Source of the DNA: Actinoplanes sp. N902-109
GTDB lineage: Bacteria > Actinomycetota > Actinomycetes > Mycobacteriales > Micromonosporaceae
Assembly (NCBI RefSeq): GCF_000389965.1
Contig: NC_021191.1
Location: 8,557,501 to 8,621,500, forward strand
Direction: 5' to 3'
Length of the DNA stretch: 64,000 nucleotides
Each line of letters opens with the position of its first letter. The first letter of the stretch is position 1. Shown here piece by piece: positions 8,251 through 15,407 of this stretch. Below the pieces are notes generated by a model, which saw nothing but the letters and a program-made list of their open reading frames with translations, made no database searches and was not told where the DNA came from. The position numbers were made by a program, and so were the translations under genes.

Positions 8251-10035
8251 TCAGGAGCCGAGGCGGGCCAGCTCCTCCTCGATCACCGCGGGGTCGAGCT
8301 TGCGGAACACCGGCTTGGGCGTCGCCAGCGGCGTGCCGGCCACCAGCGGCACCGACTCCCACCGGGTGCCGCCGGTGTAGTCACCGGTCAGCACCGGGTA
8401 GGCCGGACCGCCATCCAGATCCTCGACCTCCACGATCGACGGCATCGGAGCATGTACGCCGGTGCCGCCGAGCAGCTCGAACACCTTCTGCGCCGAGTGC
8501 GGCAGGAACGGGGTCAGCAGCGTGTTCGCATCGCTGACCACCTGCAGGGCGACGTGCAGGATCGTGCCCATGCGGGGCTTGGACGCCTCGTCCTTGAGCT
8601 TCCACGGCGCCTGCTCGGAAAGGTATTTGTTGGCCTCGGCGACCACCCGCATGGCCTCGCCGATCGCCGCCTTCTGCCGGTGCTTGCCGATCAGCTCGCC
8701 CACCGTGCCGAACCCGGCCCGGGCCACCGCGAGCAGCGCCTGGTCCTCGGCGGTCAGCTCGACGGCCGGCGGGATCGCCCCGAAGTTCTTGGCCGCCATG
8801 GAGACCGAGCGGTTGACCAGGTTGCCCCAGCCGGCGACCAGCTCGTCGTTGTTGCGCCGGACGAACTCCGCCCAGGTGAAGTCGGTGTCGTTCGACTCCG
8901 GACCGGCCGCGGCGATGAAGTAGCGCAGCGCGTCGGCGTCGTAGCGCTCGAGGAAGTCACGGACGTAGATGACGACCCGCCGCGACGAGGAGAACTTGCG
9001 TCCCTCCATCGTCAGGTACTCACTGGAGACCACCTCGGTGGGGAGGTTGAGCGCGCCGAGCGAGCCCGGCTTGCCTCCCTTGTCACCCTCGCCCGAGTAG
9101 CCCAGCAGCAGCGCCGGCCAGATCACCGAGTGGAAGACGATGTTGTCCTTGCCCATGAAGTAGTAGCCGAGCGAATCCGGCTCCTGCCACCAGCGGCGCC
9201 AGGCGTCCGGGTCGCCGGACCGGCGGGCCCATTCGATGGAGGCCGACAGATAGCCGATGACCGCGTCGAACCAGACGTAGATGCGCTTGTCCGAGCGGTC
9301 GCGCCAGCCGTCGAGCGGGATCGGCACGCCCCACTCGAGGTCCCGGGTGATCGCCCGGGGCTGGAGGTCCTCCAGCAGGTTCTTGGAGAACTTGAGCACG
9401 TTGGGCCGCCAGCCCTCGCGGGCGTCGAGCCACTTGCCGAGCGCCTCGGCGAAGGCCGGCAGGTCGAGGAAGAAGTGCTCGGTCTCGACGAACTCCGGCA
9501 CCTCGCCGTTGATCCGCGAGCGCGGGTTGATCAGCTGCTCGGGGTCGAGCTGGTTGCCGCAGTTGTCGCACTGGTCGCCGCGGGCGCCGGCATAACCGCA
9601 GATCGGGCAGGTGCCCTCGATGTAGCGGTCGGGCAGGGTGCGCCCGGTCGACGGCGAGATCGCGCCCAGCGTGGTCTTGGCGATGATGTAGCCGTTGTCG
9701 TGCAGGCCGGTGAACAGCTCCTGCACGACGGCGTAGTGGTTGCGCGTGGTGGTGCGGGTGAACAGGTCGTAGGACAGGCCGAGCCCGTGCAGGTCCTCGA
9801 CGATCACGCGGTTGTAGCGGTCGGCCAGCTCGCGGGCGGTGACCCCCTCGGCATCGGCCTGGACCTGGATCGGGGTGCCGTGCTCGTCGGTGCCCGAGAC
9901 CATGAGCACGTCGTGACCGGCCATTCGCATGTAACGGCTGAAAACGTCGGAGGGCACCCCGAAGCCGGAGACATGGCCGATGTGGCGCGGACCGTTGGCA
10001 TAGGGCCAGGCGACCGCGGCGAGAACGTGACTCAT
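8251..10035 (-). CDS. metG: methionyl-tRNA synthetase
   Basis: A class I aminoacyl-tRNA synthetase of 594 residues from ATG 10035 (MSHVLAAVAWPYANG). HIGH is at residues 18-21. A four-cysteine zinc knuckle (CPICG and CDNCG) lies near residues 145-165, and the KMSKS loop appears as KFSSS. The open frame extends 136 residues upstream, but that part overlaps the divergent gene and lacks homology, so the internal ATG is used. No C-terminal tRNA-binding domain is fused, as is common in actinobacteria. A terminator follows the stop. Confidence 0.96.
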   Translation of the reverse strand: MSHVLAAVAWPYANGPRHIGHVSGFGVPSDVFSRYMRMAGHDVLMVSGTDEHGTPIQVQADAEGVTARELADRYNRVIVEDLHGLGLSYDLFTRTTTRNHYAVVQELFTGLHDNGYIIAKTTLGAISPSTGRTLPDRYIEGTCPICGYAGARGDQCDNCGNQLDPEQLINPRSRINGEVPEFVETEHFFLDLPAFAEALGKWLDAREGWRPNVLKFSKNLLEDLQPRAITRDLEWGVPIPLDGWRDRSDKRIYVWFDAVIGYLSASIEWARRSGDPDAWRRWWQEPDSLGYYFMGKDNIVFHSVIWPALLLGYSGEGDKGGKPGSLGALNLPTEVVSSEYLTMEGRKFSSSRRVVIYVRDFLERYDADALRYFIAAAGPESNDTDFTWAEFVRRNNDELVAGWGNLVNRSVSMAAKNFGAIPPAVELTAEDQALLAVARAGFGTVGELIGKHRQKAAIGEAMRVVAEANKYLSEQAPWKLKDEASKPRMGTILHVALQVVSDANTLLTPFLPHSAQKVFELLGGTGVHAPMPSIVEVEDLDGGPAYPVLTGDYTGGTRWESVPLVAGTPLATPKPVFRKLDPAVIEEELARLGS

Positions 10036-10141
10036 AACGACAAGCGTAGTGAGTCCCGTCCGCGCGCCAACGTCGCCCTTTTTGACCGACACGCCGGATA
10101 TCTCCTGCATTGCCCCCCTGGCCCGTAGTCCAATGGGAGGC

Positions 10142-11338
10142 ATGACCGGAGACGCGCCGCAGCCTGGGCAAACGCCCCGCCGTGAGGGCAACGTGTGGGC
10201 CACCCCGGGCCCCGGCGCGTTCTTCACCGGCTCGGCGCCCCGGGAGTCCGCCGCGAAGGACCCCGACACCACCAGGACGCTGGAGCCGCCGAAACAGGCG
10301 GAGCACACCGGCGCGGCAGCCGGCGCCCACGAGAGCGGCATGAAGGACGTCACCGAGGCGCTGACCGCCCGGACGGCCAAGGGCACCGAGCACCCGCACG
10401 ACACCGTGGACGACGAGCGCTTCAACACCGAGGGCAGCACCACCGCCTATGCGGCGCGCACCGAACCCGAGCCCCCACCGACCGGCCCGGAGCACGAGCC
10501 GACCATCGTCGACCTGCTCGCCGCGCTGCCGGTCGACGACCACCGGCCGGCGCCCGCCCGGCAGATCGAGGGCCAGACCGTCGAGGACGTGATGATCCTG
10601 CCCGAGCCGGACCGCGACCGCCCCACCGTCGCCCTGCCCAAACCCACCCGCTTCGGATCCGGCCGCGAGGACCGGCTCCGGGCCGATCGGGCCCTGCAGG
10701 ACCGGGTACGGGCGGAGCGCACCGCTGCCCTGCTCGAGACCTCACCGTTCTGGCGTGCCGACGAGGAGCCCGCCGCCGACGCCGCCTGGCCGCCGCCGGC
10801 CACCCGGGAGAAACTCGCCCAGCCCCGGCGCCGACCGCGCGACCCGCGGGGCCCGCTCGGCGGTCTCATCGCCCTGCTCGCCCTCGGGCTGGTCGCCGCG
10901 TTCTTCTCCTGGGTCAGCGCGGAGCCGTTCTGGCTGGCTGTCGGGCACGGCCGCGAGGGCACGGCGACGGTCGCCCGGTGCACCGGGTCGGGGGTGACCC
11001 AGCGGTGCCTGGGTACGTTCACGGCGGCGGGAGGCGGTTACTCCGTGACAGATCTCGCACTGCTCGGGGTGGAACCGGAGCAGAAGGCGGCCGGATCGGT
11101 CGCGGCGGCGCGGATGGTGAGCCCGACCAGCCGGCAGGCGTACGTCGGCGACACCGGGCTGCTGGTGCACCTGCGCTGGGTCCTCGGGTTCCTGCTGGTG
11201 CTGCTGTGCGGACTGGGCATCGCGGGCCTGACCGGGGCGAGGCGCCTGGAGACCGCAGCAGCCCGGCGCGGTGCCCTGCTGCTCAGCATGGCCGGGCCGA
11301 TGCTGCTGCTCGCCGGGTTCCTGTTCGCCACCTATTGA
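10142..11338 (+). CDS. membrane protein with long disordered N-terminus
   Basis: About 398 residues. The first 240 are charged and proline-rich with no recognisable domain. Three hydrophobic segments follow: GGLIALLALGLVAAFFSW, VLGFLLVLLCGLGIAGL and a final LSMAGPMLLLAGFLF. The loop between the first two has a Cys pair (ARCTGSG and QRCLGTF). ATG 10142 and ATG 10133 are both possible and neither has a well-spaced ribosome site. It is divergent from metG, and its stop overlaps the rsmI stop by seven bases (convergent). Function unknown. Confidence 0.8.
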   Translation: MTGDAPQPGQTPRREGNVWATPGPGAFFTGSAPRESAAKDPDTTRTLEPPKQAEHTGAAAGAHESGMKDVTEALTARTAKGTEHPHDTVDDERFNTEGSTTAYAARTEPEPPPTGPEHEPTIVDLLAALPVDDHRPAPARQIEGQTVEDVMILPEPDRDRPTVALPKPTRFGSGREDRLRADRALQDRVRAERTAALLETSPFWRADEEPAADAAWPPPATREKLAQPRRRPRDPRGPLGGLIALLALGLVAAFFSWVSAEPFWLAVGHGREGTATVARCTGSGVTQRCLGTFTAAGGGYSVTDLALLGVEPEQKAAGSVAAARMVSPTSRQAYVGDTGLLVHLRWVLGFLLVLLCGLGIAGLTGARRLETAAARRGALLLSMAGPMLLLAGFLFATY

Positions 11339-12183
11339 GCCGCGTGCACCAGCGTGTAGACCTCGCGTTTGCGCAGACCGAACTCGTCGGCCACGGCCTG
11401 GATCGCGTCGCGCCGGGTGGCACCGGCGGCCTCCCGCTCGGCGACCGCCGCGCGCAGGTCCTCGTCGGCGGGCCGCTCGGCAGGCCCGGCCGGCGCCCCG
11501 GCCACCACCACGGTGATCTCGCCGCGCGGTTCGCTCTGCTCGGCCCACCCGGCCAGCTCACCGAGCGGGCCACGGCGGATCTCCTCGTACGTCTTGGTGA
11601 GCTCGCGGCACACCGCGGCGGCCCGGTCCGCACCGAACACCGCGGCGAAGTCCCGCAGCGCCCCGGCGATCCGGTGCGGCGCCTCGAAGAAGACCAGCGT
11701 GCGCGGCTCGGCGGCCAGCTCCCGCAGCCGCGAGCGGCGGCCGGACCCGGTGCGCGGCAGGAAACCCTCGAAGCAGAACCGGTCGCTGGGCAGACCGGAC
11801 AGTGCCAGCGCGGTGGTCACGGCGCTCGGGCCGGGGGCGGCGGTGACCGGGAAACCGGCGTCCAGCGCGGCTCGCACCAGCCGGTAGCCGGGGTCGGACA
11901 CGCTCGGCATGCCACCGTCGGTGACCACCGCGACGACCGCACCGCCCTGCAGCGCCGTCACCAGGTCGGGGGTGCGGCGCTCCTCGTTGCCCTCGAAGTA
12001 CGACACGATGCGCCCGGCGACGTGCACGTCCAGGTCCCGGGCGAGCCGGGTCAACCGGCGGGTGTCCTCGGCCGCGACCACGTCCGCGCCGGCCAGCACC
12101 TCGCGCAGCCGGGCCGAGGCGTCACCGATGTTGCCCAGCGGCGCGCCGACCAGCACGACCCGGCCCGTACCGCTCTCCGTCAC
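11332..12183 (-). CDS. rsmI: 16S rRNA (cytidine(1402)-2'-O)-methyltransferase
   Basis: A 283-residue SAM-dependent methyltransferase of the tetrapyrrole-methylase-like fold, which 2'-O-methylates C1402 in the decoding centre of 16S rRNA. Motifs visible are VGAPLGNIGDASAR near the N-terminus, AAEDTRRL, VTDGGMPSVSDPGY and EAPHRI. It starts with GTG. It is divergent from pmt, an arrangement also known in mycobacteria (Rv1002c/Rv1003). Confidence 0.95.
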   Translation of the reverse strand: MTESGTGRVVLVGAPLGNIGDASARLREVLAGADVVAAEDTRRLTRLARDLDVHVAGRIVSYFEGNEERRTPDLVTALQGGAVVAVVTDGGMPSVSDPGYRLVRAALDAGFPVTAAPGPSAVTTALALSGLPSDRFCFEGFLPRTGSGRRSRLRELAAEPRTLVFFEAPHRIAGALRDFAAVFGADRAAAVCRELTKTYEEIRRGPLGELAGWAEQSEPRGEITVVVAGAPAGPAERPADEDLRAAVAEREAAGATRRDAIQAVADEFGLRKREVYTLVHAAQ

Positions 12184-12248
12184 CCTGGAAGTTCATCACA
12201 CGCCGCGTGCGTTTCCTGGTCCGGGTCGCAGCAGCCTACGATCGCGGG

Positions 12249-13835
12249 GTGACTTCGGCGACAGCTGAGACTGACACCACGACCGCGGCTCCCGGCGACG
12301 AGTCCACCGAGCCGCCGGCCGGTGGGGTGCGCGGGGTGCCCGATGCCGTCCGGCGCCGGCTCACCACGCTCGACAACTGGCTGAACCCGTATTCCTGGGC
12401 CGTCACCATCCTGATCACCGCCATCGCGCTGATCCTGCGGCTGGTCGGGATCACCCACCCCAAGGGCTACATCTTCGACGAGGTCTACTACCCGACCGAC
12501 GCCTGGGACATGCTCCAGCACGGCGTCGAGTGGGACGAGAAGACCAACGGCCCCGCCTACGTCGTGCACCCGCCGCTGGGCAAGTGGCTGATCGCCGGGG
12601 GCGAGAAGATCTTCGGCAACACCGAGCTGGGCTGGCGCTTCCCCGCCGCGATCGCCGGCACGCTGATGATCCTGATCCTCATCCGGGTCGCCTACCGGAT
12701 GTTCCACTCGGTCGTGCTCGCCGGTGCCGCGGGCCTGCTGATGACCCTCGACGGCTTCCAGTTCGTGCTGTCCCGCACCTCGCTGCTCGACATCTTCCTC
12801 GGCCTGTTCGTGCTGATGACCTTCGCGGCCCTGGTGCTCGACCGTGATCATTACCGGCGGCGCTGGCTGCGGGCCCTGGAGAACGGCTACGACCCGAACA
12901 CCGCCCACTCGCTGCCCCGCATCGTGCCGTGGTGGCTGCTCGTGGCCGGGGTCTGCTTCGGCCTGGCCTGCGGGGTGAAGTGGAGCGCGCTGTTCTTCGC
13001 CCCGTTCTTCGGGCTGCTCGTGGTGGTCTGGCGGGTCCAGGCGCGCCGCTCGGCCGGGGTGCGCCGGCCGGTCATCGCGGGGCTGCTCGGCGATCTGGGC
13101 TGGCTGGTGCTCAGCTTCGTACTGTCGACGATCTTCTATCTGTCCACGTGGATCGGCTGGTTCGTCACCGACGACGGCTACTTCCGGCACTACCGCCAGG
13201 CCAACGGGATGAGCGAGCCCCCGGTGCTGGGTGCGCTGCTCAACCTCATGCACTACCACCACGAGGCGTACACGTTCCACAGCGGCCTGACCGATCGGCA
13301 CCCCTACCAGTCCTGGCCGTGGCAGTGGTTGCTGCTGGGCCGGCCCGTCGCGTTCTCCTGGAACGGCAACGGCAACTGCGGCGCCCCCAGCTGCGCCTCC
13401 GAGGTGCTGCTGCTCGGCACCCCACTGCTGTGGTGGTCGATGCTGCCGGCGCTCGCGGCCCTCGTCTGGTTCGGCATCGCCCGGCGCGACTGGCGAGCCT
13501 TCGCCATCGGCACCGGCGTGGTCGCGGGCCTGCTGCCGTGGTTCTACTTCGCGGTGGCCGACGGGCGCACGATGTTCTCGTTCTACGTGCTGCCCGCGCT
13601 GCCGTTCCTGATCCTGGCCATCGTGTACGCGCTGGGCGCCGTCATGACACCGCCGGGTGGCGTGACATCCGGGGCGGCGCGCACCGACCGCCAGCTCATC
13701 GGCACCATCGCCGCCGGGGTGTACGTGCTGCTCGTGGCGCTGTGCTTCGCCTACTTCCACCCGATCTTCGTGGGCCAGCTGATCCCCTACAACGACTGGT
13801 CGGCGCGCATGTGGCTGGGCAGTCGCTGGATCTGA
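12249..13835 (+). CDS. pmt: dolichyl/polyprenyl-phosphate-mannose protein mannosyltransferase (GT39)
   Basis: About 528 residues with 9-11 hydrophobic segments. It transfers mannose from polyprenyl-phosphate-mannose to Ser/Thr of exported proteins at the membrane. The first periplasmic loop has the catalytic acidic pair in GYIFDEVYYPTDAW, followed by HPPLGKWLIA, both PMT-family hallmarks. I prefer GTG 12249 because a TACGAT -10-like element is 6 bases upstream, giving a leaderless message; ATG 12207 is the alternative. It is divergent from rsmI. The Ser/Thr-rich secreted proteins in this window (6730-8043 and 14469-15407) are plausible substrates by inference only. Confidence 0.94.
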   Translation: MTSATAETDTTTAAPGDESTEPPAGGVRGVPDAVRRRLTTLDNWLNPYSWAVTILITAIALILRLVGITHPKGYIFDEVYYPTDAWDMLQHGVEWDEKTNGPAYVVHPPLGKWLIAGGEKIFGNTELGWRFPAAIAGTLMILILIRVAYRMFHSVVLAGAAGLLMTLDGFQFVLSRTSLLDIFLGLFVLMTFAALVLDRDHYRRRWLRALENGYDPNTAHSLPRIVPWWLLVAGVCFGLACGVKWSALFFAPFFGLLVVVWRVQARRSAGVRRPVIAGLLGDLGWLVLSFVLSTIFYLSTWIGWFVTDDGYFRHYRQANGMSEPPVLGALLNLMHYHHEAYTFHSGLTDRHPYQSWPWQWLLLGRPVAFSWNGNGNCGAPSCASEVLLLGTPLLWWSMLPALAALVWFGIARRDWRAFAIGTGVVAGLLPWFYFAVADGRTMFSFYVLPALPFLILAIVYALGAVMTPPGGVTSGAARTDRQLIGTIAAGVYVLLVALCFAYFHPIFVGQLIPYNDWSARMWLGSRWI

Positions 13836-13919
13836 GGCGGTTCGGGCAGCCCGGTCGGGCCGCCCCGGTCCGGCGGACCAGCCGGGCCTTGCGACAGCGC
13901 ATCACCGGGCCTTGCGCCC

Positions 13920-14025
13920 TTTGCGGCGGCACACTGCGAGCTTTGCGGCGGCACACCGGGCTTTGCGGCGGCACACTGCGAGCTTTGCGGCGGCACACTG
14001 CGAGCTTTGCGGCAGCACACCGGCC
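13920..14025. repeat. tandem array of five 20/22-base units (array A)
   Basis: Five head-to-tail units begin TTTGCGGCGGCACAC and end TGCGAGC (22 bases) or CGGGC/CGGCC (20 bases). They lie 85 bases after the pmt stop. The long and short units follow the order long, short, long, long, short. There is no coding potential. Confidence 0.9.
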
Positions 14026-14036
14026 GGAAATAGGCG

Positions 14037-14080
14037 ACGCCCCGATCGCCTGCCACGGGGGAAGCGGGCGATAGGGGCGT
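14037..14080. terminator. long hairpin after pmt and array A
   Basis: ACGCCCC then ATCGCC pair with GGCGAT then GGGGCGT, interrupted by a single G/A mismatch, around a 16-base loop. There is no T-run, so a factor-independent terminator role is only likely. Confidence 0.5.
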
Positions 14081-14220
14081 GCCAGGCCAGCTTAACTAGC
14101 GGCCCGTACGGACACAATGGGTGGAGTTACTCAGTTGGCGCACCGACCGACACCCCCTGACCGCGCACCAAACGGACATTCTGCTAGATTGCCTCGTAAG
14201 CGGCATTTGACATTGTGAAT

Positions 14221-14236
14221 GCAATTCAGGAATTGC
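14221..14236. promoter_or_regulatory. 16-base palindrome in the polysaccharide-operon leader
   Basis: GCAATTC-AG-GAATTGC is a perfect inverted repeat. It begins 9 bases after a TTGACA hexamer (14207-14212) and lies about 230 bases upstream of the operon start. AT-rich symmetry in this GC-rich DNA suggests an operator overlapping a promoter. The regulator is unknown. Confidence 0.5.
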
Positions 14237-14313
14237 CTGGCGGGTGGTCGCGATGACGACAGCAAATTTCTGCCGATAATCGCGTAACCTTTGGGAGCCG
14301 ACGTTTCCGGTGC

Positions 14314-14364
14314 AGGTCAACACCGGACCGAAAAGGTCAACACATACAACTTCCACCAGGTCAA
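14314..14364. promoter_or_regulatory. three AGGTCAA direct repeats upstream of the polysaccharide operon
   Basis: AGGTCAA occurs at 14314, 14334 and 14358, spaced 20 and 24 bases, with the first two extended to AGGTCAACAC/AGGTCAACACA. Helical-turn spacing suggests binding of a dimeric or cooperative activator. No known regulator is assigned. The remainder of 14081-14468 is AT-rich and shows no gene. Confidence 0.4.
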
Positions 14365-14468
14365 ACGCTTGGGCTCACCGTTTCGGTTGATTCGTCGGAC
14401 ACCTTCGACGGTCCATCGATCCAGTGACGATTAATCGTGATCTTCGGAGATCTTTCTAAGCTCGCCGC

Positions 14469-15407
14469 GTGACATTGCAGGAGCCTGAAAACCCGATTAC
14501 CGCCGATGCCGACGCCCCGGTGCACGACACCGAGGTGATCGCCGTCGCGCTGCCCTCGCCGGTGTTCGTGGACTCGACCGGGCGCCGTCGGCGCGTGCTG
14601 CGGCGCGTCGCGTACGGCTTCGGTGCCCTCTGCATGGTCTACGGGGGACTCATCAGCGTCAGCCTGGCCGGCGGTCCGGTCAGCTCGAGCGCGGTCCTGC
14701 CCCTGCCGGACCTCGCCCGGGCCGACAACGAGGACCTCGCCCGGGCCGACAATCCGGACCTCGCCCGGGCCGACAACGAGGACCCGGTGACGTCGCGGCC
14801 CAGCGCGGGCCCGCAGCCGCCCACCGCGACACCCAGCACCCGGCCGATCCTGGAGTCGCTGCCGCGGCGGGCGGCGGCACCCGTACGCGACGTCGCCCCG
14901 GCCCGGCAGGTTGCCCGGTCGAGCGCTCCCGCCGCGCGGCGGAGCTCCTCGGCCAAGCCCGCACCCAAGCCGACGACGAAGAAGCCGAAGCCGGCGCCGA
15001 CGTCCAGCCGCACGGCCGAGTCGACGCCGGTGAAGCCGTCGGCACCGGTCATCCTCCCGCCCGCTACGACCAAGCCCAGCACCGCGGTCGACACCCCGGT
15101 GCCCCCGGCCCCGCCCGGCACGGACACCTCCGGCAGCGGCGGCGGCACCGGCACCTCCAGCAGCGGCGGCACCGGCACCTCCGGCAGCGGCAGCACCGAC
15201 ACCTCCGGCAGCGGCGGTGGCACCGGCACGGACATGTCTGGCACCGGCACCGGCACTGACATGTCAGGCACCGGCACGGACACGTCCGGCAGCGGCGGCG
15301 GGGCCCAGGCCGGCAGCGACAGCGGCACCCCCGAGAAGTCCCCCACGCCGGAGAAGACCGCCGAGCCCGCGAAGAGCGCCGGCGCCGATGTCGAGGTGAG
15401 CGAATGA
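14469..15407 (+). CDS. membrane-anchored Ser/Thr/Gly/Pro-rich protein, polysaccharide-synthase partner
   Basis: A 312-residue protein starting at GTG. It has a cytoplasmic start, an Arg-rich stop (RRRRVLRRV), one membrane segment at about residues 49-70, and a long extracytoplasmic low-complexity region. That region contains three near-identical DLARADNE units, then Ala/Pro/Lys stretches, then TDTSGSGGGTG-type repeats. No enzymatic domain is visible. Its TGA overlaps the ATG of the deacetylase/GT2 gene (ATGA), so translation is coupled and a role in the same pathway is likely. It could be a spacer, a wall-spanning scaffold or a mannosylation substrate. Confidence 0.82.
   Translation: MTLQEPENPITADADAPVHDTEVIAVALPSPVFVDSTGRRRRVLRRVAYGFGALCMVYGGLISVSLAGGPVSSSAVLPLPDLARADNEDLARADNPDLARADNEDPVTSRPSAGPQPPTATPSTRPILESLPRRAAAPVRDVAPARQVARSSAPAARRSSSAKPAPKPTTKKPKPAPTSSRTAESTPVKPSAPVILPPATTKPSTAVDTPVPPAPPGTDTSGSGGGTGTSSSGGTGTSGSGSTDTSGSGGGTGTDMSGTGTGTDMSGTGTDTSGSGGGAQAGSDSGTPEKSPTPEKTAEPAKSAGADVEVSE

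Noticed and set aside
10036..10443. 136-codon N-terminal extension of metG
   Set aside because: It overlaps the divergent gene and has no similarity to methionyl-tRNA synthetases. The HIGH motif is at the normal distance from the ATG at 10035.
14026..14110. c-di-AMP or other riboswitch before the polysaccharide operon
   Set aside because: There is a strong hairpin, but the conserved joining segments of the ydaO class are not present, and it is nearly 400 bases from the start codon.
13902..14117. Small Ala/Arg/Cys-rich proteins in the region after pmt
   Set aside because: They are translations of array A in different frames, with no ribosome site and no conserved pattern.
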